This document shows positions 44,451 through 53,332 of a stretch of 64,000 nt of DNA, piece after piece. Position 1 is the stretch's first letter. Every line of letters begins with the position of its first letter. Both the position numbers and the translations under genes were made by a program. The notes under the pieces are model-generated. The model saw only the letters and a list, made by a program, of their open reading frames with translations. It did no database searches and had not been told where the DNA came from. Origin of the DNA: Proteiniclasticum aestuarii (lineage in GTDB: Bacteria; Bacillota; Clostridia; Clostridiales; Clostridiaceae); NCBI RefSeq assembly GCF_017368455.1, contig NZ_JAFNJU010000001.1, positions 529,629 through 593,628 of the forward strand. The letters run 5' to 3'.

Positions 44451-45257
44451 TTACTTGCTCATTTCCCGGGATTTATCGATGCAGGCATCCACTGCTGAAA
44501 GAACCGCGTGGCGCAGTCCTTTTTCTTCCAGCACGCTCACCGCTTCAATGGTGGTTCCGCCAGGAGAGGTGACCATATCCTTCAGCATCCCTGGATGAAG
44601 GCCTGTTTCAAGGACCATCTTCGCCGCGCCAAGAACCGCCTGGGCAGAGATTTCGTAAGCCACTTTTCTAGGCAGACCATTTTTCACGGCAGCATCGGCC
44701 ATGGCCTCAATGAACATGTAGACATAGGCTGGTGAGGAACCGCTGATTCCTGTAATCACATCCATATCCTTCTCTTCAATGAGACTGACCTTCCCGATGG
44801 TGCTGAGCATGGCGATGACGTTCTCCTTCTCCACCTCATCCAGCTGCGCAGAAGCTGTCATGGCAATGAGCCCTTCCTTCACAGCCACAGGAGTGTTAGG
44901 CATGATTTTCACCATCTTCGCTTCTTTTCCAAGGTAGGTTTCCATTTTCTGAAGGGTTACCCCAGCAGCCATGCCGATGAGGATGGTCCCTTCTCTGATT
45001 TCATCTTTCACCTGATTCAGCACCGTTTCATATAAATGCGGTTTCACTGCAAGAAAGAGATAATCCGAATGCGCTGCCACTTTTCTGTTGTCACGGGTCA
45101 CCTCCGTCTGGTAGAGAACTCGTATTTCTTCAAGCGTCTCCTCTCTGGAGGTGGAGACCATGACCTTAGAGGCGGAAACCCACCCGGAATCCAGTATGCC
45201 TCTAAGGATGGCTTTCCCCATATTTCCACAGCCGATGAATCCGACAGTTTTGTGCAT
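44451..45257 (-). CDS. proC: Pyrroline-5-carboxylate reductase
   Basis: ProC reduces pyrroline-5-carboxylate to proline with NAD(P)H. The Rossmann motif VGFIGCGNMGKAILRGIL and the C-terminal signature MLKDMVTSPGGTTIEAVSVLEEKGLR are clear, with VKIMPNTPVAVKEGL and GSSPAYVYMFIEAM between. The 268-residue length is normal. It starts 12 bases after the smpB stop, so the pair is one transcript. AAGGAGGAAATGCC supplies the site for ATG 45257. Confidence 0.96.
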   Translation of the reverse strand: MHKTVGFIGCGNMGKAILRGILDSGWVSASKVMVSTSREETLEEIRVLYQTEVTRDNRKVAAHSDYLFLAVKPHLYETVLNQVKDEIREGTILIGMAAGVTLQKMETYLGKEAKMVKIMPNTPVAVKEGLIAMTASAQLDEVEKENVIAMLSTIGKVSLIEEKDMDVITGISGSSPAYVYMFIEAMADAAVKNGLPRKVAYEISAQAVLGAAKMVLETGLHPGMLKDMVTSPGGTTIEAVSVLEEKGLRHAVLSAVDACIDKSREMSK

Positions 45258-45269
45258 GGCATTTCCTCC

Positions 45270-45746
45270 TTAATACTTATTTCTTTCCTTCATAGCTCGT
45301 GCCACATCTCTTTTGTGCGCTTTTTCAAGAAGAGAATCACGCTTATCGTAATTCTTTTTCCCCTTGGCCACAGCGATGGCCATCTTCACTCTTCCGTTTT
45401 TCAGATACAGGGACAAAGGAATCAGAGTGAACCCCTCTGCTGAACTCAACTGGCTGAGTTTCTCGATTTCCGACTTATGAAGCAGCAGCTTTCTGGCTCG
45501 TAAAGGGTCCCTGTTGTAGATGTTTCCCATCTCATAGGGGGATATATGCATGCCCACAATGAACATTTCCCCGTTTCTGATTTCCGCATAGCTTTCCTTC
45601 AGATTCACTTTACCCATTCTGATGGACTTCACTTCTGTGCCGATCAGTTCTATTCCGGCTTCATAGACTTCTTCGATGAAGAAATCGTGCCGGGCTTTCC
45701 GGTTTTCGGCCAGTGTCCTGTTTTTCTTTTCTTTCTTATTATCCAT
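45270..45746 (-). CDS. smpB: SsrA-binding protein
   Basis: SmpB delivers tmRNA to stalled ribosomes. The OB-fold core shows [39 protein letters not shown], and the basic C-terminal tail [26 protein letters not shown] mimics mRNA in the ribosome. The 158-residue length is standard. The tmRNA gene ssrA, often adjacent, is not seen here; proC follows instead. Confidence 0.97.
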   Translation of the reverse strand: MDNKKEKKNRTLAENRKARHDFFIEEVYEAGIELIGTEVKSIRMGKVNLKESYAEIRNGEMFIVGMHISPYEMGNIYNRDPLRARKLLLHKSEIEKLSQLSSAEGFTLIPLSLYLKNGRVKMAIAVAKGKKNYDKRDSLLEKAHKRDVARAMKERNKY

Positions 45747-45980
45747 AACTTCACCTCGTTCTCTGTACTTATTCTATCACAGCCGTACCCCCTTTTCACT
45801 TACTTTCATTCTGGTACACCTCTTAGCCTGTTCAAGGAAGACTACCGTGCATTTGATAAGATTAGCTTCATGAAAATTTAAGTTAATTTTTTGGTTGATG
45901 CACTATGATGAAGTGGTACTATTTATATTTTTATAACGGACTTATTTCATTTATTCAACTCGGAAAACAAAGGAGTGTTT

Positions 45981-46859
45981 ATGAGCAATTATAAGATTAT
46001 TACAGACTCCACCTGCGATCTGCCGCCGAAGATCATCAAAGAACTGGGCATCCATGTGATTCCAATGGAATACACATTGGATGGCATCAATCACTTCCAG
46101 GATGTGTATGATCATGGCGAAAAAACCAGAGCCTTCTACAGTCATCTGAAAGAGGGAAAGAAGCCCACTACCTCCATGATCAACATCGAGCGCTACATGG
46201 ACATCTTTTCAAGCTATCTGGATCAGGAAAGAGATGTGCTTCATATCTCCTTCTCCTCAGCACTCAGCGGTAGCCACAATGCCAGCAGACTGGCCATACT
46301 GGAGCTGAAAGAGCGCTATCCGGAGAGAATCATACTTACCGTGGATTCCAGAGCGGCTTCCATCGGACAGGGGCTAATGGTCTATCATGCTGTGAAGATG
46401 CAGGAAAAGGGTATGGATCTGACAGAGCTTGCGGACTGGATTGAAAAAAACACTGGCAGCATACGCCACTGGTTCACCGTGGAGGATCTCCAGCATCTCA
46501 AAAGGGGCGGAAGAATCGGAGCCATTCAGGCCCATGTGGGTACTGCACTGAGCATCAAGCCCATTCTCACTGTGGATGCTGAAGGTAAGCTGTTAAATGC
46601 CGGTAAGGTCATGGGGAGAAAAAAATCTCTCGTGGAGCTTCTGAACCGGATGAAGGAGGAATCGGTGGATTCCGAGAACCAGGTGATCATCATCGGACAT
46701 GGAGACTCCAGGGAAGATGCTGAGCTTCTTGAGAAGAAAATCAGACAGACCCTTCCTGTGAAAGATGTGATTCTCACCTACATCGGTCCCATCATCGGAA
46801 GTCATACGGGCCCTGGTATGGTTGGTCTCACATTTATGGGAGAAAAGAAGGAAAACTAG
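45981..46859 (+). CDS. DegV family fatty-acid-binding protein
   Basis: DegV proteins bind a fatty acid in a two-domain fold; Staphylococcus FakB homologues feed the acyl chain to the FakA kinase. Here the N-terminus YKIITDSTCDLPPKIIKELGIHVIPM, the SFSSALSGSHNAS loop and the phosphate loop GPIIGSHTGPGMVG are typical. ATG 45981 follows AAGGAGTG. No FakA is in the window (dhaL at 32925 is the Dha-kinase type). A hairpin terminator follows. Confidence 0.93.
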   Translation: MSNYKIITDSTCDLPPKIIKELGIHVIPMEYTLDGINHFQDVYDHGEKTRAFYSHLKEGKKPTTSMINIERYMDIFSSYLDQERDVLHISFSSALSGSHNASRLAILELKERYPERIILTVDSRAASIGQGLMVYHAVKMQEKGMDLTELADWIEKNTGSIRHWFTVEDLQHLKRGGRIGAIQAHVGTALSIKPILTVDAEGKLLNAGKVMGRKKSLVELLNRMKEESVDSENQVIIIGHGDSREDAELLEKKIRQTLPVKDVILTYIGPIIGSHTGPGMVGLTFMGEKKEN

Positions 46860-46860
46860 A

Positions 46861-46902
46861 AAAACTGTTCCAATGACTGAGAAGTCAGAGGAACAGTTTT
46901 TT
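46861..46902. terminator. Terminator after degV
   Basis: AAAACTGTTCC (46861-46871) pairs with GGAACAGTTTT (46890-46900), with an inner TGACT/AGTCA stem and a T run. Confidence 0.82.
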
Positions 46903-46925
46903 CACTTTCTTAATAAGAATCGGTT

Positions 46926-47780
46926 CTACAGAAGCCTCACCATCTCATACTGTGAAAGCTTCTCTTCTCTGAACCCCAATCTGTGCACAAAGCCCCATAG
47001 CCCCATATGATTGGAAAAGCTCATCTGAATCTTCTCCCCCAGAGTCTTACGAGCGATCTCCTGAAGAAGGGATGCGCCTATGCCCTGAAGCCTTTCCTCC
47101 TTGTGAACCCAGATGAAACAGATCTTCCCGGATGTCCTGTAGGCACAGGCACCGATGATCCTTTCTTTCCGGTACACCCCCAGATAATGGATGTCCTCTG
47201 TGATTTTCATCGCTTGAAAATCCGTCTGCCAGTTGAGATGAACTTCTCCCACCTGCTCTTTCACTGAAAAGAACTCCTCTATGCTCATTCCCCTCATGGT
47301 CAGCTCCTCAGAAAGACGCGCTTTCTCTTCCAGCAGCACTCGACGATCCACTGCATAGTATCTCAAGTCATAGATTCTGCTGTAGCCTTTCTTTTCGTAG
47401 AAAGAGATTGCTCGATCGTTCCCCTTGATCACTTCAAGAAACATCTGCCTGCACCCTATCTCTTCTGCGCTTCTTTCATGAAGAGAGAAGAGCGCATCAC
47501 TGACGCCTTTTCCTCGATAGGCTGGAGCGATGCAAAGGGTTCCGCAGCGCATGGTTTTGACGCCGTTAAAATCCTTCACTCCACCCAGAACAAGTCCCAC
47601 AGGATTTTCTCCATCCAGCGCCACATAGGAAGCGGAAAGTTCATTCCCCTCCGATCCGAAAAAGCGCTCAAAGAATTCCTCTTGAGTCATATGGAAACGG
47701 ATCCTGTAATCCGAAAATCCCTTCTGAAATGCCGTATAGATTTTCTCTCTGCCGACCTCCTGTGCATTGACATATCTCAT
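46926..47780 (-). CDS. Tandem GNAT acetyltransferase
   Basis: Two GNAT domains are visible. The first has the acetyl-CoA loop LCIAPAYRGKGVSDALFSLHERSAEE and NDRAISFYEKKGYSRIY; the second has IWVHKEERLQGIGASLLQEIARK with LGFREE. It is a soluble protein of 284 residues. The substrate is unknown. It lies after the anti-sigma gene but is separated by about 120 bases. Confidence 0.88.
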   Translation of the reverse strand: MRYVNAQEVGREKIYTAFQKGFSDYRIRFHMTQEEFFERFFGSEGNELSASYVALDGENPVGLVLGGVKDFNGVKTMRCGTLCIAPAYRGKGVSDALFSLHERSAEEIGCRQMFLEVIKGNDRAISFYEKKGYSRIYDLRYYAVDRRVLLEEKARLSEELTMRGMSIEEFFSVKEQVGEVHLNWQTDFQAMKITEDIHYLGVYRKERIIGACAYRTSGKICFIWVHKEERLQGIGASLLQEIARKTLGEKIQMSFSNHMGLWGFVHRLGFREEKLSQYEMVRLL

Positions 47781-47900
47781 TTTATGACCTCCAACTTCAT
47801 TCTATTTTCTTACCATGATCCACTTCAATCCTTTTGCTGCACGCTGCAGTGAAGACGCTCTCTTTTCACTGAGCATCTTCACATCCCTCTCTCGAATAAG

Positions 47901-48698
47901 CTATTTCACTTTTTCCATGATGTATGCTTCCACCTCTTCCAGGGTCTTTGCATCACGAATGGCCGGGAAAGTACCTCTTTCAAAGAGAAGCCCTTCTTCT
48001 GTATCCATGAAGGCAAATCGCACGGTGTCAATGATGGCATATTCGGCGAAGTCTGTCATCTTCAGCGCTTTCCCGTTTTCTTCCCATACTTCCTCGGTGC
48101 TGTAGATGATGGGCATGAAGATGCCCCGTTCTCCAGGCTTCATGGCTCTTGTGATGTTGAAGTCCGCACCCATGACATTCCCGGTGTCCACGGGTCCAGG
48201 CAGCATGGCTGATATGGTTTCTCCAGGTGTGAGGTCTCCATCATAGACTTTTTCCACCTCTATGGTGACAAGGGCTCTGTAATGTTTGATGCCGGCAAAA
48301 TCCATGCTGATGTTCTTCGTCTCTTTCACCGTGCCCATGAAGGCTACCGTGTCAAACATGGAAAAGACTTCTTCCTCATTGAAGATCATGGTCGCTGACT
48401 GGGATCCGCTGTCAGGCGCTGGAACCTCCTCCACGGCAGTGATGGTTACTCCATCCTTGGCATAGAGTACATCTCCGCCCCTCTTGCCATTGAGTTGTGA
48501 TAGTCCGATGGTCAGAATGAGGGCCGCCGCTGCGACTCCTGTCGCCATAAAGATCGTTCTGTTTCTCTTGCTCATTTCTTTCACCTTTCCTTTTTCTTTT
48601 TCGCTGTTATGACTTAAGATATTTTCGAGCATTCTTTTTCGGGTCTCTTCATCAGGAGTGATCTGACTCATGACTTCATCATATTTACTGTTTTTCAA
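47901..48698 (-). CDS. Putative anti-sigma factor with single membrane segment
   Basis: The 265-residue protein has a short cytoplasmic N-terminus with DEETRKRMLENIL, a basic stretch, one membrane helix (about residues 49-67) and an extracytoplasmic domain of about 190 residues that I do not recognise. It overlaps the end of an ECF sigma gene by 14 bases, the usual arrangement for a sigma/anti-sigma pair. The N-terminus lacks the zinc-binding H-x3-C-x2-C motif, so it would be a non-ZAS type. Function is inferred from context. Confidence 0.7.
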   Translation of the reverse strand: MKNSKYDEVMSQITPDEETRKRMLENILSHNSEKEKGKVKEMSKRNRTIFMATGVAAAALILTIGLSQLNGKRGGDVLYAKDGVTITAVEEVPAPDSGSQSATMIFNEEEVFSMFDTVAFMGTVKETKNISMDFAGIKHYRALVTIEVEKVYDGDLTPGETISAMLPGPVDTGNVMGADFNITRAMKPGERGIFMPIIYSTEEVWEENGKALKMTDFAEYAIIDTVRFAFMDTEEGLLFERGTFPAIRDAKTLEEVEAYIMEKVK

Positions 48699-49185
48699 AG
48701 ATATCCTCTCCTAACATTACTTTTAGTCGATCTCTTCCACGCTGAAGATAATTTCGCACCGTGGAAGAGGGTTTCTCCATGAGCTTTGCGATTTCTGCGC
48801 TGTCATACCCTTCATAATAGTAGAGATAGAGTGTCACCCTGTATTTTTCCGGCAGTTTCATCACCATTTCCAGCAGATTCTGATCCGCCTCCTCCTCCAT
48901 GGAGAGGTGATGCATCTCCTCTTCCAGATTTCCGTTTTTCTGCCACCAGCTTTTCAGATGATTCCTGCAGAGATTTCTTGCGGTGACAATGAGCCATGCT
49001 TTTTCATGCTCTTCATTTTCAAACTCCACCGGCCGGTCCAGTAATCTGATGAATGTATTCTGCACCATATCTTCCGTATCCATGCTGTTCTTCAGGTAGG
49101 AAAAACAGATGCGATACACCATGTCAACATGTCTTTCGTATAGTTCTATCATTTTATGTTCTTCTCGAAGCTTCGTATTCTGCAC
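48685..49185 (-). CDS. ECF-type RNA polymerase sigma factor
   Basis: The 166-residue protein has sigma region 2 (YERHVDMVYRICFSYLKNSMDTEDMVQNTFIRLL) and region 4 (LPEKYRVTLYLYYYEGYDSAEIAKLMEKPSSTVRNYLQRGRDRLK), with no region 3, as in ECF sigmas. The start is GTG 49185 eight bases after GGGAGG. The partner anti-sigma follows. The signal and regulon are not evident. Confidence 0.93.
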   Translation of the reverse strand: MQNTKLREEHKMIELYERHVDMVYRICFSYLKNSMDTEDMVQNTFIRLLDRPVEFENEEHEKAWLIVTARNLCRNHLKSWWQKNGNLEEEMHHLSMEEEADQNLLEMVMKLPEKYRVTLYLYYYEGYDSAEIAKLMEKPSSTVRNYLQRGRDRLKVMLGEDIFEKQ

Positions 49186-49278
49186 TGTAGGAACCTCCCT
49201 TCACTATGAATACAATTCTACAGGTCCATGTGTCCCAGAAAAAGAAGAAAAGGAAACAAAAATTATATTTTCAAAGAA

Positions 49279-49302
49279 AAACGGCTGCATCTGCAGCCGT
49301 TT
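49279..49302 (-). terminator. Intrinsic terminator of the DUF1846 gene
   Basis: AAACGGCTGCA (49279-49289) and TGCAGCCGTTT (49292-49302) form a stem with a TTTCTTTG tract on the minus strand. Confidence 0.8.
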
Positions 49303-49330
49303 CCCTTGATTTATTCTGATCTCGTTCTGA

Positions 49331-50839
49331 TTACATATAGTAGAGGTTATCCGATGGATAGACCGGATCGCAGGTCACATCGATGCCCAGTTTCTTCAGA
49401 ATCTGTTCATCATCCTTACTCAGCATCACGGTGGAGTGGGCCTGCACATCCTTCAGCTCCGTCAGCTTATCCACTGCCAGCTGGGCTGTGGGATTCGTCA
49501 CTGCGCCGATGGTCAGGGCGATGAGCACTTCATTGGCATTAAGCCTTGTGATCTTGCTGTGAAGCTTGTCTTTCTTCAGACTCTTCATGGTCTCGATGAT
49601 CACCGGAGACAGAAGATAGATCTCATCTCCGATGTTGGCCAGATACTTGATGGCATTAAGGATCGCTGCAGAGCAGGAATCCATAAGGTTAGAGCTTCTT
49701 CCGGTGATGACCTTTCCGTCATTGAGTTCAAAAGCCATGACGGCTGGAACTTCCTTGTTCTCATTTCTTCCTCGAAGCTTCTCCGCATACTCCCTGGCAG
49801 GGATCACAGGAACTCTGTCTTCCTTTTTCAGCTCCAGCTCTTCCATGATGAGCTTCATCCGATTGAGGATTTCTTCCTCAATGAGCCCTTTCTTGTAGTC
49901 GCATTCGGTGATGAAATTTCGCCTGATGATCTCCTGCCTGGAGGCCTCCCGTACCACTTCATCGTCCGTGATGCCAAAGCCCACTCTGTTGACGCCCATA
50001 TCCGTAGGCGACTGATACATGGATTCCTTGCCGGTGATCTTTTCAATACTTCTCTTCACCACCGGAAACATTTCCAGGTCTCTGTTGTAGTTCACGGCCA
50101 CCACATTGTAATGCTCAAAATGGAAATAATCCATCATGTTGACATCCTTAAGATCCACCGTGGCCGCTTCATAGGCCACATTCAACGGATGCTTCAGGGG
50201 CATGTTCCAGACCGGAAAAGTCTCGAATTTGGAGTAGCCTGCATGGTTGCCCAGCTTGTACTCATGATAGAGCTGATTGAGACATGTGGCCAGCTTTCCA
50301 CTGTTAGGCCCTGGCGCTGTCACCACCACGATGGGTTTTGTGGTTTCTATGTAGGGGTTCAGACCATAGCCTTCCTCACTGACGATTTTCTCCACATCAG
50401 AAGGGTAGCCCGGAATCGCAACGTGGGTATAGACCTTGATGTTTCTTCTTTCCAGCTTCGAAATAAACACCTTGGTGGAGGGCTGACCGCTGTATCTTGT
50501 GATGACTACGCTGTTCACTTGAAGTCCGTAGCCTCGGAGCTCGTCAATCTGTCTGAACACATCCATATCATAGGTGATGCCGTAGTCTCCACGGATCTTG
50601 TTGCGCTCGATATCGCCCGCATAGACGGCGATGATGATTTCAGCCTGGTCTTTCAGCTTCTGAAGAAGCTTGATCTTCGCATCTTCGTCAAATCCCGGAA
50701 GGACCCTCTTGGCATGCTTGTCCCCTATGAGTTTGCCTCCGAACTCAAGATAAAGCTTATCATAATCGTTCACGCGCTCCAGGATAAACTTGGACTGCTC
50801 TTCAATATATTTCTTTGGATCGAATCCTGTCTTTTTCAT
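49331..50839 (-). CDS. DUF1846 family protein
   Basis: The 502-residue soluble protein matches DUF1846, a conserved family of unknown function in anaerobes and pathogens. Recognisable parts are [19 protein letters not shown] at the start, [28 protein letters not shown] in the middle (a P-loop-like GPNSGK), and [26 protein letters not shown] near the end. Its length is normal. A good promoter (TTAACA-17-TATAGT) lies upstream. A role as a nucleotide-binding enzyme is only a guess. Confidence 0.85.
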   Translation of the reverse strand: MKKTGFDPKKYIEEQSKFILERVNDYDKLYLEFGGKLIGDKHAKRVLPGFDEDAKIKLLQKLKDQAEIIIAVYAGDIERNKIRGDYGITYDMDVFRQIDELRGYGLQVNSVVITRYSGQPSTKVFISKLERRNIKVYTHVAIPGYPSDVEKIVSEEGYGLNPYIETTKPIVVVTAPGPNSGKLATCLNQLYHEYKLGNHAGYSKFETFPVWNMPLKHPLNVAYEAATVDLKDVNMMDYFHFEHYNVVAVNYNRDLEMFPVVKRSIEKITGKESMYQSPTDMGVNRVGFGITDDEVVREASRQEIIRRNFITECDYKKGLIEEEILNRMKLIMEELELKKEDRVPVIPAREYAEKLRGRNENKEVPAVMAFELNDGKVITGRSSNLMDSCSAAILNAIKYLANIGDEIYLLSPVIIETMKSLKKDKLHSKITRLNANEVLIALTIGAVTNPTAQLAVDKLTELKDVQAHSTVMLSKDDEQILKKLGIDVTCDPVYPSDNLYYM

Positions 50840-50959
50840 GGCTCTGCCCCCTGGTTTTCATTTGAATCATCCTGATGAACAGCTCTTCTGTTCTTCTTTC
50901 TCTGCACTCTCTTTCACCTGAGATGAACTCAGACTGTAAAGAAAAATATTCCATTAGTT

Positions 50960-50988
50960 ACTATACCATGACAGATGCAAATTGTTAA
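50960..50988 (-). promoter_or_regulatory. Predicted sigma-A promoter of the DUF1846 gene
   Basis: TTAACA (50988-50983) and TATAGT (50965-50960) on the minus strand have a 17-base spacer. The leader would be about 110 bases. Confidence 0.6.
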
Positions 50989-51076
50989 GGCGAAAGAAGT
51001 GAAGTTCATCGAAAAATCAATGATCAGCACTATCAGATCCCAGAGCAATCCATGGATTCTATCCGTGGATTAGTGA

Positions 51077-51105
51077 TTGACATAACACTGCAGATAGTAT
51101 ACTAT
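51077..51105 (+). promoter_or_regulatory. Predicted promoter of the structured leader and nucleotidyltransferase gene
   Basis: TTGACA (51077-51082) and TACTAT (51100-51105) are 17 bases apart. Transcription would start near 51112, leaving a leader of about 240 bases. Confidence 0.6.
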
Positions 51106-51111
51106 TATGAA

Positions 51112-51351
51112 AATATATTAAAAGAGGTGCAGTGATGATTCTATAATCCAGAGTAACTGATGGTCAGATGGCAGCCGGCAGAAGCAGGCTTTTCTTTGTC
51201 TTCAGAAATTTTGGATGGGAAGGTCCGGTGATCCGGTCCCTGCACCGCTGCATATTCTCCTTTTCATGAGAATATCCATACGTGTATGCCACTCCATTTT
51301 CTGTGATGCAAGAGAAATCGCCGGACATGGTGTTTTTTTATGGAGGTAATT
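51112..51351 (+). promoter_or_regulatory. Long structured leader, possible attenuator with a three-codon upstream ORF
   Basis: GGTGCAG (51126-51132) can pair with CTGCACC (51240-51246), closing a domain of about 120 bases. An 8-bp hairpin ATATTCTC/GAGAATAT (51252-51275) follows. A weak stem CAC..CAT/ATGGTG ends at T7 (51333-51339), just before the GGAGGT site of the gene. A GAGGTG site precedes ATG ATT CTA TAA (51135-51146), a Met-Ile-Leu mini-ORF whose ribosome site lies in the long-range stem. It matches no riboswitch class I recognise. Confidence 0.45.
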
Positions 51352-52395
51352 ATGAATTTAGAAAAAATTGCAGAACTGTTTATCGGGAAAATCAGAAAGG
51401 ATTATGCTGACGATGTGGCCCTTGTTGTGGTCATGGGTTCCTACATCTATGGCGCCACCCATGACAGATCCGATCTGGATCTGTATTTCGTGCCCAAGAC
51501 GCAGAAGGGTTATCAGCTGGGATTCACCTTTATTCTGGAAGAGATCGGGTTCGATCTGTGGCCCATCTCCTGGCAGCGGCTGGAAAGCATCGCCAGACAT
51601 GAAGAGCGGATCACTTCCATTGTGACTGAAGGAAAAGTGATATACCACGCTGCCCAGGAAGACCTGGACCGTTTTTTAAAGCTGAAATCCATCGCTCTGG
51701 ATGTAAGCAGCAAATCCGATTTCGCAAAAAAAGCAAACAATGTTTTCCAGGAAAGCTACAGGCTCATCTATAGAATCCAGGAAGCGGAAACACTCAGTGA
51801 ACTCAGGCAATACGGAATCCGTTTTGTCAATCATCTTGGATATGCCCTTTCTCTTCTGAACTGTAATACAGTGAAAAGAGGACGAGGGAAACTGAAGAAG
51901 GAGCTCCTGGATAACGTTCTGATTCCCGATGATTTTGAAGCCTGTTATGATACGCTGTTTCTTTCAGATGACATGGATACCATGAAAAAAGACCTTTCCT
52001 GTCTGCTGAAAAACACCGAAAAACTCATTCATGCGGAACTTGACCGGTATCAGGAGAAAGGCTCTGCAAAAAATGTCTTGTCCGGCTTTTACGAAGAGCT
52101 CATCTCAAGCTACAACAAGATCTATCACGCTGCTGAAGTCAACGACCCCAATACTGCCCTCTTTGCAGCCTGTGAGCTCCAGCATGAAATCATGGATGTC
52201 TTCCAGTACATGGATCTTGAAAAGCCGGACTTCCCGGATCTGGCCAAGGCCTATGATCCGGATGATCTGCATGCACTGGTGATCTCTGCAGAAAAGCATA
52301 AAAGGGCCTTTGAGGACTTTCTCAAAGCCCAGCATGTCCCGGTCAGAAAGTTTACGGATCTATCGGAATACGAGAATCATCTGTCATCCCTGTAA
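51352..52395 (+). CDS. Nucleotidyltransferase-fold protein (ANT-like)
   Basis: The N-terminal domain has the nucleotidyltransferase signature VMGSYIYGATHDRSDLDLYFV (G-S followed by D-x-D), as in aminoglycoside and lincosamide nucleotidyltransferases and related enzymes. The C-terminal part (about 130-347) is helical, as in KNTase-like and HEPN-linked proteins. ATG 51352 has GGAGGT four bases upstream; ATG 51340 lies before that site. The substrate, antibiotic or other, is unknown. It sits behind an unusual leader. Toxin-antitoxin MNT-type function is less likely given its size. Confidence 0.75.
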   Translation: MNLEKIAELFIGKIRKDYADDVALVVVMGSYIYGATHDRSDLDLYFVPKTQKGYQLGFTFILEEIGFDLWPISWQRLESIARHEERITSIVTEGKVIYHAAQEDLDRFLKLKSIALDVSSKSDFAKKANNVFQESYRLIYRIQEAETLSELRQYGIRFVNHLGYALSLLNCNTVKRGRGKLKKELLDNVLIPDDFEACYDTLFLSDDMDTMKKDLSCLLKNTEKLIHAELDRYQEKGSAKNVLSGFYEELISSYNKIYHAAEVNDPNTALFAACELQHEIMDVFQYMDLEKPDFPDLAKAYDPDDLHALVISAEKHKRAFEDFLKAQHVPVRKFTDLSEYENHLSSL

Positions 52396-52476
52396 CTTTT
52401 GAATCCACCTGGAATTTGGTGGTACAATCATCCTAGGAACCTTTATTCATCGTGATGGAAAAGGAGGGAGCTTGAA

Positions 52477-53265
52477 ATGAGAAGAAAATGGACTTTCGTG
52501 ACAGGGGCACTCCTGCTTCTCTGCGCCTTTATTTTCATCAAGGCCCCTGGCTTCGCAAAGGCTAGAGCACTTCTGGTGGTTTCACTCTATGACCGTTATC
52601 AGGAAGAGCAGAGCGTGGCAGAAAAGCTGAGCATAAGCATCCAGATGCCACTGGAGAATATGGAGGTTTTCCCCATCCTTGTGACCTACAACGATGAGAA
52701 TCTGTCGCGGTTTCTTGGAAAACAGCTCCACTTCACTGTGGACTATACCTTTGGAGACTTTCTGGAAGAAGAGGGGCATAGCCGGATCTATGATTCCTAT
52801 GATCCCCTCTATAATGCCTACCTGGGTTATTACAGCATCACAGGCTTCGGGAAAAGAATTTCCGAGGAAGAACTGATGCTGCTCTCTGAGTATGATATGC
52901 AGTATCTGGCGCTTCCGGCAGTAGGACTCTCTCCCTATGAAAGTACTTTCAGGATAGAATCCCATGAAAAGATGCCTGAGAATCTGATGCTTTCTTCTTA
53001 CCCTTTCACCGTTTATGAAAGCACCCTGACGACCAATGGTCCGGAGCATCGGGGAGAGTCCTTTGCCCCAGGAGACCTTCTCTTCGGCAAGTCGCCTCCT
53101 GCTTCTGTAAGCTATCCCCTTCATGAGATGAAAGGAAGAGTCTATCTTCATTACTATGAAGATCAGGATCTCAACCTGATCTTCTATGCATTGGGAAAAT
53201 CATCTGCCCTGCTGGAGGATTTTGAAGAGAGCATCCTGAAAAAAACAGTAATCAGTTTTCCATGA
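52477..53265 (+). CDS. Uncharacterised exported or membrane-anchored protein
   Basis: The 262-residue protein begins MRRKWTFVTGALLLLCAFIFIKAPGFAKA, a signal peptide or membrane anchor. The rest is a soluble, Tyr-rich extracytoplasmic domain with no motif I recognise. A GGAGGGAG site precedes ATG 52477. It lies 80 bases after the nucleotidyltransferase gene, possibly in the same transcript, and ends at a 21-bp hairpin. I cannot give a function. Confidence 0.7.
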   Translation: MRRKWTFVTGALLLLCAFIFIKAPGFAKARALLVVSLYDRYQEEQSVAEKLSISIQMPLENMEVFPILVTYNDENLSRFLGKQLHFTVDYTFGDFLEEEGHSRIYDSYDPLYNAYLGYYSITGFGKRISEEELMLLSEYDMQYLALPAVGLSPYESTFRIESHEKMPENLMLSSYPFTVYESTLTTNGPEHRGESFAPGDLLFGKSPPASVSYPLHEMKGRVYLHYYEDQDLNLIFYALGKSSALLEDFEESILKKTVISFP

Positions 53266-53277
53266 ACTTTATGTGGA

Positions 53278-53324
53278 AAGAACTGGAGAAGAAAGTGCAG
53301 CAAGCACTTTCTTCTCCAGTTCTT
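53278..53324. terminator. Very long (21-bp perfect) bidirectional terminator
   Basis: The arm 53278-53298 is perfectly complementary to 53304-53324 with a 5-base loop. It separates the convergent exported-protein and glycosyltransferase genes. Confidence 0.85.
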
Positions 53325-53332
53325 CTATATTA

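Noticed and set aside
49436..50875. Plus-strand open frame of 479 codons
   Set aside because: It is antisense to the DUF1846 gene over its whole length, with no ribosome site or recognisable motif.
51112..51260. Lysine riboswitch in the nucleotidyltransferase leader
   Set aside because: AGAGGTGC and AGAGTA occur in similar order, but the invariant GCCGAAG segment is absent (GCCGGCAGAAGC instead) and the gene is not a lysine gene.
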